NCBI GenBank assembly: GCA_936914845.1
Contig: CAKZGE010000003.1
Coordinates: forward strand, 434,001 to 498,000
Source of the DNA: an uncultured Chloracidobacterium sp.
Lineage (GTDB): Bacteria > Acidobacteriota > Blastocatellia > Pyrinomonadales > Pyrinomonadaceae
DNA length: 64,000 bases
Direction of reading: 5' to 3'
This document shows positions 57,985-64,000 of this stretch, piece by piece (position 1 is the stretch's first letter; each line of letters starts with the position of its first letter). Position numbers and translations under genes: made by a program. The notes under the pieces were generated by a model. The model saw only the letters and a list, made by a program, of their open reading frames with translations. It was not told where the DNA came from and did not search any database.

Positions 57985-59370
57985 ATGTCAAAACTACTGG
58001 TAGTCGATGACGAAAAGAATCTACGGCTTGTTGTACAGAAGGAACTTTCGCGGCAAGGGCATCATGTGGAAACGGCAGAAGACGGGGAATCTGCATGGGA
58101 GGCTTTGAACGCAAATGACTTTGACATACTGCTTTGCGATATAAATATGCCGCGCCTGGACGGCATCGGACTTTTGCGGCGAATGCGTGAAAAGCTTACT
58201 GCCGGCCCGGAGGTGATAATGCTGACCGGCGAGGCAACGGTCGAAACGGCAATCGAGGCAATGAAACTCGGTGCCTACGACTATCTCACCAAACCTTACC
58301 GCATCGCTGAACTTTCAGCACTCGTCACCCAAGCTTCAGAGAAACAGCGGCTAAAGATAGATAATCAACGGCTGCGGGCACAGATCGAACGCACGAACAA
58401 GAATATGCCGGAGATCGTCGCACAGTCTCCGCAGATGAAAGAGGTGCTCCGGCTGGTACGACGTGTGGCGCCGGCCGACACCTCCGTTTTGATCACCGGC
58501 GAATCCGGCACCGGCAAGGAATTGGTCGCTCAGGCAATTCACCGGTTGAGTTCGCGGGCAGATAAGCCATTTATCGATCTGAACTGTGCCGCGTTACAGG
58601 ATACGCTGCTTGAATCAGAACTTTTCGGGCACGAGGCCGGCGCGTTTTCCGGTGCCCGAACACGCAAGCTCGGACTTTTTGAATTGGCAGATGGTGGAAC
58701 GCTTTTTCTGGATGAAATTATGGAAATGCCGCCTCAGCTGCAATCGAAATTGCTGCGGGCGCTCGAAACGCGTTCATTTTTTCGGGTCGGCGGTGTGAAA
58801 AAAGTAGAGGTGAATGTCCGGCTGATCGCCGCGACCAACCGCGATACACAGATGGCGATCAGCAACGGTTCGTTTCGCTCAGATCTTTTGTACCGCATCA
58901 ATAGCTTTGAAGTGAATATTCCGCCGCTGCGGGAACGCCGCGAAGATATCGAACCGCTCGCCCGCCACCTTTTAGGAAAGATAGCCGGCAACGACCAGCC
59001 GGAACTGACGGCACCTGTAATTGAAGCTTTGATCAATTTTCCTTGGTCGGGAAATGTTCGCCAGCTGCGAAATTGTTTAGAGCGTGCGGTTTTGCTATCA
59101 GATAACGGCCGGATCACCATGCGTGAACTGCCGCCGGAGGTGGTGCACCGCGTAGAGCGGTCACAGGTGAATGTCAGCTTTAACGCCTCGGCCGGTGTCG
59201 GTTCTTTTAAAAACTCGGCGCCGACGAATCTTCGCGATATTGAACGACAGCAGATCTTGACCGCACTAGAAAAAACAGGCTGGCATCGCGGAAAGACCGC
59301 CGAATTGCTCGGAATTTCGCCATCAACGCTCTATCGGCGGCTGCGCGAATATGATCTGGAGGCTAGATAG
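57985..59370 (+). CDS. sigma-54-dependent NtrC-family response regulator
   Basis: The product is 461 residues. The receiver (about 1-115) has acidic pocket VVDDEK, phospho-Asp in FDILLCDINMP, and K in YLTKPY. The AAA+ domain has Walker A GESGTGKE, the sigma-54-contacting loop GAFSGA (Ser for the usual Thr), and GGTLFLDEI. The C-terminal Fis-type HTH is KTAELLGISPSTLYRRLREY. It activates sigma-54 promoters when phosphorylated by the upstream kinase. Confidence 0.94.
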   Translation: MSKLLVVDDEKNLRLVVQKELSRQGHHVETAEDGESAWEALNANDFDILLCDINMPRLDGIGLLRRMREKLTAGPEVIMLTGEATVETAIEAMKLGAYDYLTKPYRIAELSALVTQASEKQRLKIDNQRLRAQIERTNKNMPEIVAQSPQMKEVLRLVRRVAPADTSVLITGESGTGKELVAQAIHRLSSRADKPFIDLNCAALQDTLLESELFGHEAGAFSGARTRKLGLFELADGGTLFLDEIMEMPPQLQSKLLRALETRSFFRVGGVKKVEVNVRLIAATNRDTQMAISNGSFRSDLLYRINSFEVNIPPLRERREDIEPLARHLLGKIAGNDQPELTAPVIEALINFPWSGNVRQLRNCLERAVLLSDNGRITMRELPPEVVHRVERSQVNVSFNASAGVGSFKNSAPTNLRDIERQQILTALEKTGWHRGKTAELLGISPSTLYRRLREYDLEAR

Positions 59371-59373
59371 AAA

Positions 59374-60480
59374 ATGCGAAAAAGCCAAGTGGTCCCGTTT
59401 TTGATTATATTGGCGGCGACTGTTCTGCCGGCCTATTCACAGCTGAAATTCAGCGGAAAGGTTGCCGATGTTCTCGATGGGCGAACGGTCGTGCTCGAAC
59501 TTGAAAGCGGCCGTTTGACGGCAACCCTGCAATATATTGACACCCCGACACCGGAACAACCGCTTTCACAGGCGGTAAAAGAACACTTGGCTCGATTGGT
59601 CCTTGGCCGGCAGATCGAATTTCAGCCAAAGGGCATCTTTGCTGCCAAGACCCTAGGCACGCTTTACCTGAAAGGTAAAGATGTTGGTCAGCAGATGGTC
59701 CGCGATGGAGCCGCTTGGCATATTCCGGCCGAACGCACCGGCCAAGAGGCAGCCGACAGCCGGGCGTACAATGCCAATGAAATGCAGGCCAGATCCGAAA
59801 AACGCGGCGTTTGGTCTATCGCCGAACTGAAACCGGCCTGGGAATTTAGAGCCGTCAAAGAAGAGAATGAGCGGCGGCGTAAAATTGATGATTGGAGCGT
59901 TTACCTCGGCCGTTCTAAACAGCAGGCCGAAACAAGCCGCGGCAAAAGCCAAGCGGCCGGAGAACGACAGTCCGCACCGGAAACCGCCGGGATCTGGCCT
60001 GATCTAGACGGAAAGACGGCGGCTTCTGCAAAAGGTCTGGTGGCCGGTTACGATGCAGAAAAGAAAGAAGGATTTACGGCCGCACCGGAATCAAGATTGG
60101 AGCTAAATTCGCCCGCCGGGCAACGATTTTCGCAAGCGATGGATCTCCGTGCGGTCTATGCCTATCGCGGCGATCCGAACCGGATCGAAGACAGCATATA
60201 TATCATCGGCCTACTCAGCCGTTCGCCTGAGCAAAAATTTGCGGCGATGAACGGCCTGAGCGTTACGGTGGATCGTGACACGTTTGAGATCGGTGCGGCA
60301 AAAAGATTGATGCGGCCCATCGGCAGCGACGTCCAGGAACTGCTGCTCTATAAAATAGATCCTTTTGTGATGAAAAGGATCGCCGCCGGCAAAAAGGTCA
60401 CCATTCGCGTCGGACGCTTTTACGGTTCGATGCTGCCGGCCCAAGACGCACTAAAGCAGCTGTTGGAATTGACCGATTAA
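59374..60480 (+). CDS. secreted thermonuclease-like (SNase) protein
   Basis: The product is 368 residues with a signal peptide. Residues about 25-150 follow the SNase OB fold (VADVLDGRTVVLELESGRLTATLQYIDTPTPEQ, KGKDVGQQMVRDGAAW). The catalytic arginine usually before the IDTPE motif appears as Thr/Leu, and the GR.L arginine is also absent (LGTLYL), so nuclease activity is doubtful. The C-terminal 200 residues are unrecognised. It follows the regulator by 3 bases. Confidence 0.75.
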   Translation: MRKSQVVPFLIILAATVLPAYSQLKFSGKVADVLDGRTVVLELESGRLTATLQYIDTPTPEQPLSQAVKEHLARLVLGRQIEFQPKGIFAAKTLGTLYLKGKDVGQQMVRDGAAWHIPAERTGQEAADSRAYNANEMQARSEKRGVWSIAELKPAWEFRAVKEENERRRKIDDWSVYLGRSKQQAETSRGKSQAAGERQSAPETAGIWPDLDGKTAASAKGLVAGYDAEKKEGFTAAPESRLELNSPAGQRFSQAMDLRAVYAYRGDPNRIEDSIYIIGLLSRSPEQKFAAMNGLSVTVDRDTFEIGAAKRLMRPIGSDVQELLLYKIDPFVMKRIAAGKKVTIRVGRFYGSMLPAQDALKQLLELTD

Positions 60481-61271
60481 TGGGCAAAGATACCATCGAG
60501 ATACATCATTAACCCAAAGCCGAGGAAAAGGGCGAGCGTAGCCGTATTCGCTAACCCCGGCCGATGAGTTTCGGGAATTATCTCATCGCTGACGATAAAC
60601 AGCATCGAACCGCCGGCGAAAGCCAATGCCCACGGCAGTAATTGGCCGGAAATAAGCAGTACCGACCCGCCTAGAGTTCCTCCGACTATTTCAATAGCTC
60701 CGGTCAGCGCGGTGACAATGAAGGCATACGTTCGCGAATATCCTTGCGATTGTAAAGCGATGGCGACGGAAAGCCCCTCCGGTATATTCTGGAGTGCGAT
60801 ACCGAGCGTGGCCCCGAAACCCGTGCTGAATTCGCCTGTGCCGTTCGCTACGCCGACGGCAAGGCCTTCGGGAAAATTATGGATGGCAATGGCGATGACA
60901 AAAAGCCAGATCCGCCGCAATTTTACCGTATCGGCATTTCCTTCAGATCCTTTACCGAAATGGGTGTGCGGGATCATCGAATTGATGATCCACAACACGA
61001 AGCCGCCGACAAAAAGAGCCGCTATCGTTCGCGGAACGGCGGCGGAAGTAGAATGTCCCAGACCTTTCATGCCGTCAATAGAAGGCAATAGCAAAGAAAA
61101 GACCGTCGCCGCCAACATCACACCCGCGGCAAAGCTGAGCATGGCGTTGTTCAGCTTTTCATTCAAGCGGTGCAAAAAAAATGCGGGTACCGCGCCGATC
61201 GTCGTAGCTCCAAAGCCCGCGATCGTCGAGGCAACCACGGCGTTGGTCAATGGATCAGAGGAAAATGGCAT
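60477..61271 (-). CDS. ZIP-family metal transporter
   Basis: The product is 264 residues with about eight membrane helices. Metal-site signatures HNFPEGLAVGVA and ALQNIPEGLSVAIAL (TM4 and TM5) are intact, and the C-terminus has FIVSDEIIPETH. ZupT-like proteins import zinc and other divalent metals across the inner membrane. Confidence 0.92.
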   Translation of the reverse strand: MPFSSDPLTNAVVASTIAGFGATTIGAVPAFFLHRLNEKLNNAMLSFAAGVMLAATVFSLLLPSIDGMKGLGHSTSAAVPRTIAALFVGGFVLWIINSMIPHTHFGKGSEGNADTVKLRRIWLFVIAIAIHNFPEGLAVGVANGTGEFSTGFGATLGIALQNIPEGLSVAIALQSQGYSRTYAFIVTALTGAIEIVGGTLGGSVLLISGQLLPWALAFAGGSMLFIVSDEIIPETHRPGLANTATLALFLGFGLMMYLDGIFAH

Positions 61272-61279
61272 ACAGATAT

Positions 61280-61894
61280 CTATTTGCCGGTCACAATGAA
61301 TAAAAATCGCTGCTGTGAAAGCGGCATCAATTGTGATCGGAAACGCACCCGATCGGCTGAAAGTGCCTCAGCCAAGTTATTACCGCCGAAGAGAAGAATG
61401 CGTTTGCCTTTGGCCCACCGGAGCATCCGAGGGAGCTTTTCGGTAAATTTATCGATCGCCCGACACGTTACGGCCGCCGCTTTGCTGATATCAACTTCTT
61501 CAAATTGACGGCCGGCAACGGCTGCCCTTTTTGCAAGGCCAAGCTGTTCAACAGCTTCGCGCAGAAATGCTGTCTTGCGTTCTTTGTTCTCGATCAATAT
61601 TCCCTTTAGATCCGGCCGCACGATCAGACAGGGGATCGACGGCAGGCCGGCACCGGTTCCCGCGTCTGCGAATGTCGTTCGCTGCGGCAAGTGCCGGATC
61701 AGCGACAGCGATTCTAAGACGTGGCGGACGGCAAAATCGGCGGGCGTACACGGCGCTACCAGATGGAGCAGCGGATTGTGCTTTGTGACCAATTCGTAAT
61801 ATCCGGAAAGCCCCGTCGCGTCGCTTTCTGAAAGCACAATGTCGAAAGCCGGGGCATTTTTCAGCAATGACTCGCAAAATTCTTCTTGTGACAT
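61280..61894 (-). CDS. rsmG: 16S rRNA (guanine527-N7)-methyltransferase RsmG
   Basis: The product is 204 residues. The SAM site is FADAGTGAGLPSIPCLIVRPDL (usual DxGSGxGxPG), then ILIENKERKTAFLREAVEQL and VTCRAIDKFTEKLPRML. RsmG methylates 16S rRNA near the decoding site. Its ATG overlaps the stop of the cupin gene by one base, so it follows it in one operon. Confidence 0.88.
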   Translation of the reverse strand: MSQEEFCESLLKNAPAFDIVLSESDATGLSGYYELVTKHNPLLHLVAPCTPADFAVRHVLESLSLIRHLPQRTTFADAGTGAGLPSIPCLIVRPDLKGILIENKERKTAFLREAVEQLGLAKRAAVAGRQFEEVDISKAAAVTCRAIDKFTEKLPRMLRWAKGKRILLFGGNNLAEALSADRVRFRSQLMPLSQQRFLFIVTGK

Positions 61895-62271
61895 TAGAGA
61901 GCTTGACCTATCGGAGCGCTATATTTCTCGTCATGAATATCACCGGTGTTCTTTACGCCGGCCGGTTCGAATAGCAGAACTTCGACCTCCGTTTCAGCGA
62001 CGGGTCGATGTTCTACGCCTCGCGGAACGATGAGGAATTCGCCCGGCACCAGTTCCACAGACCTGTCGCGAAACTCGATGCGGAAAGTTCCGGTAACGGC
62101 TAGGAACATCTCGTCTTCGTTTTCGTGACGGTGCCACGGAAATTCACCTTGAAATTTTACCAATTTGATCTCTTGACCGTTCAGACGGCCGACGATCTTC
62201 GGGCGCCAATGTTCGTCGATCAAGGCAAAGCTATTTTTTAAAGAGACCTTTTCCTGCATTTTTTGGACCAT
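61894..62271 (-). CDS. cupin-domain protein
   Basis: The product is 125 residues (start at 62271 abutting the sufS stop; MQEKVSLKNSF at 62259 is also possible). The cupin motif is FPWHRHENEDEMFLAVTGTFRIEF with FLIVPRGVEHRPVAE: two His, Glu and a late His for metal. A typical small cupin with unknown substrate. Confidence 0.85.
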   Translation of the reverse strand: MVQKMQEKVSLKNSFALIDEHWRPKIVGRLNGQEIKLVKFQGEFPWHRHENEDEMFLAVTGTFRIEFRDRSVELVPGEFLIVPRGVEHRPVAETEVEVLLFEPAGVKNTGDIHDEKYSAPIGQAL

Positions 62272-63495
62272 CTACGCAAAAATCTCGATAACTTTCTGTA
62301 TGGCATCTACCAATTTTTCTACTTCTTCCTTTGTATTGTAAAAGGCAAACGACGCCCGAGCGGTTGCCGGCACGTCAAAAAACTGCATTACCGGTTGGGC
62401 ACAGTGGTGGCCGGCGCGGATCGCGATACCTTGTTGGTCGAGTATTGTGCCGATGTCGTGCGGGTGAATATCATCGATCGTAAATGAAAGCACACTAGAG
62501 CGTTCGGCGGCTGTGCCAATGATGTTCACACCCGGAATATCCTGCAGCAGGCGGGTTGCATGATCTAATAGCTCATGTTCGTGAGCCAAAGCGGCTTCGC
62601 GGTCGAGAGCGTTCAAATAGTCCACCGCGGCTCCAAGCCCAATGCCGGCGGCGATGGCCGGTGTGCCGGCTTCAAATTTGTTCGGCAGCGGGGCATAGGT
62701 GGTTTTTTCAAAGGTGACGGTATGCACCATGTCTCCGCCGGATTGGTATGGCGGCAATTTATCGAGCCATTGCCGTTTGCCATATAATACGCCGCTGCCG
62801 GTCGGTCCGAACATCTTATGGCCCGAAAAAGCGTAAAAATCGCAATCGAGATCTTGAACATCGATAGCAATATGCGGAACCGCCTGTGCTCCGTCGATCA
62901 GGACAGGAACACCGAGCTTGTGTGCCGCGGCTATCATTTCTTTGACCGGATTTATCGTGCCCAAGGCATTTGAAATATGTGTAACGGCGACTATCTTGGT
63001 TCTTTCATTGAGCAGCTTTTGGTATTCTTCCAAGATCAATTCGCCGCGTTCATTCATCGGGATAACACGTAAAACCGCTCCGTGGTCTTCGGCGGCTATC
63101 TGCCATGGCACAATGTTCGAGTGGTGTTCCATGGCGGATATCAAGATCTCGTCGCCGGCATTGATGAATTTTTTACCGTAAGAATAGGCAACTAGGTTAA
63201 TGCCGTCCGTCGTGCCTTTGGTAAACAGACATTCCGCGGCCTCGCCGGCATTTAAAAATCTTTTCACTTTTTCGCGGGCCGCTTCATATGCCGTCGTCGC
63301 ATGCTGTGACAGGTAATGGACCCCGCGATGGATATTTGAATGCTCCTCGGTTAGATATTTGGACGTGCGGTCGATCACGGCCTGCGGCACTTGCGAAGAT
63401 GCCCCGTTGTCCAAATATACCAATGGCTTCCCGTTTACTTCACGCTGAAGCACCGGAAAGTCTTTTCTAATTGTTTCTACGTTAAATCGGTTCAT
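62272..63495 (-). CDS. sufS: cysteine desulfurase SufS
   Basis: The product is 407 residues from ATG 63495 (MNRFNVETIRKDFPVLQREV). It is a PLP enzyme giving sulfur for Fe-S clusters. PLP lysine is in AFSGHKMFGPTGSGVLYG, with TTDGINLVAYSYG, and the catalytic Cys in IAIRAGHHCAQPVM. The partners sufB, C, D and U are not in view. Confidence 0.94.
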   Translation of the reverse strand: MNRFNVETIRKDFPVLQREVNGKPLVYLDNGASSQVPQAVIDRTSKYLTEEHSNIHRGVHYLSQHATTAYEAAREKVKRFLNAGEAAECLFTKGTTDGINLVAYSYGKKFINAGDEILISAMEHHSNIVPWQIAAEDHGAVLRVIPMNERGELILEEYQKLLNERTKIVAVTHISNALGTINPVKEMIAAAHKLGVPVLIDGAQAVPHIAIDVQDLDCDFYAFSGHKMFGPTGSGVLYGKRQWLDKLPPYQSGGDMVHTVTFEKTTYAPLPNKFEAGTPAIAAGIGLGAAVDYLNALDREAALAHEHELLDHATRLLQDIPGVNIIGTAAERSSVLSFTIDDIHPHDIGTILDQQGIAIRAGHHCAQPVMQFFDVPATARASFAFYNTKEEVEKLVDAIQKVIEIFA

Positions 63496-63505
63496 TTTGT
63501 GCTTT

Positions 63506-64000
63506 TTAGCTTTTTCCAGCAACAATCCTTTCAAATGTCGAAACGGAGCGTGCAACATTTGTATCTGCTAATAAATGATCTATTAAATTGAAAATTCTAT
63601 TCACTGCATAGCCTGGAGTAACGTCGCAATAGTGTTGATCCAAAGCGATTACTGCAAGGGCTAGGTCAGCCATCTCTCTCACTGCGGCAATGGTGGGTCT
63701 TTCGCCTTGCCAAAACGTGAAAAACTGTTGAATTGTCTTCTTATCTCGATGGGCAAACCATTTATCACGAAACTTACGAATCGTTTTATAGCTATTTTCA
63801 TCCAACGTGATCTTAAAGTCTTTATCTTTATATTGTTCGACGAACCAGAATAGATTTGGAGATTTTGCATTTTTAAATGCTGCTTCATCGAATAGCCACG
63901 AAAGTTGGATTATTACACTTTCCCACAAAAGATCTTGAAAACCTGAGAGAAGAGGTTCGAATATGTCGATAGCAACCTTTTTTCCCTTAACATCATCGCG
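63506..64000 (-). CDS. AbiU2-like protein (partial, cut by right edge)
   Basis: The frame stays open to 64000, adding 24 codons to a possible TTG start at 63928, so the gene is truncated by the window. Helical protein: ESVIIQLSWLFDEAAF, then ENSYKTIRKFRDKWFAHRDKKTI. R-x5-H in FRDKWFAHRD fits the HEPN-like motif of the AbiU2 abortive-infection group. RNase activity is inferred only from the motif. Confidence 0.55.
   Translation of the reverse strand, partial: RDDVKGKKVAIDIFEPLLSGFQDLLWESVIIQLSWLFDEAAFKNAKSPNLFWFVEQYKDKDFKITLDENSYKTIRKFRDKWFAHRDKKTIQQFFTFWQGERPTIAAVREMADLALAVIALDQHYCDVTPGYAVNRIFNLIDHLLADTNVARSVSTFERIVAGKS

Overview
The window is about 50% GC and reads as the chromosome of a Gram-negative bacterium. 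It carries an LptE-like LPS-assembly gene, a type IV pilus ATPase, a sigma-54 two-component pair and a ZIP transporter. An Acidobacteriota-type lineage (Blastocatellia-like) is my guess from the gene mix and style; no marker here settles it. The chromosome is interrupted by one complete-looking prophage of about 38 kb.

Left chromosomal arm (1-17188). A protein-quality block comes first (truncated Clp N-domain protein, grpE, clpB), with a small secreted protein between grpE and clpB whose reading frame continues past an in-frame UGA into a cysteine-rich tail. A nucleoside salvage run follows: two NupP/NupQ-type ABC permeases, purine nucleoside phosphorylase, uridine kinase and cytidine deaminase, with an antisense HicB-like antitoxin remnant in the middle. 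Then come lptE-holA, a zinc-ribbon/receiver-like protein with a PilT-type ATPase, thiE with a GNAT acetyltransferase, queA, and a secreted protein with a duplicated domain.

Prophage (17189-55274). It sits in the 3' end of tRNA-Leu(CAA); an 18-bp copy of the tRNA end marks the left junction and the intact tRNA marks the right one. The lysogeny module is rightward at the right end (52.3-55.2 kb): HTH repressor, a miniature MuF-like protein, a secreted protein, an ImmA-type peptidase and a tyrosine integrase. Leftward early genes start from a strong promoter whose spacer holds a palindromic operator at 52.02 kb. Going left they encode small zinc-ribbon and SWIM proteins, a remarkable 476-nt highly structured non-coding segment, an SSB-like protein, a primase-polymerase/helicase, a J-domain/vWA/tetrapeptide-repeat cassette, terminase, a portal-MuF fusion, prohead protease, HK97 capsid, connectors, tail tube, tail chaperones, tape measure, tail tip and fibre genes, and a lysis cassette. 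A short rightward cargo operon lies at 20.3-21.9 kb.

Right chromosomal arm (55346-64000). It holds a SurA-like secreted protein, a GAF-PAS histidine kinase with an NtrC-family regulator, a thermonuclease-like protein, a ZIP transporter, rsmG, a cupin, sufS, and an AbiU2-like gene cut by the window edge.

The most unusual signals are: the structured RNA candidate at 49757-50232; three copies of a long perfect hairpin element placed between phage modules; a fibronectin domain cut in two by a 176-nt insert; the mini-MuF protein in the lysogeny module; and the in-frame UGA at 2038-2040.
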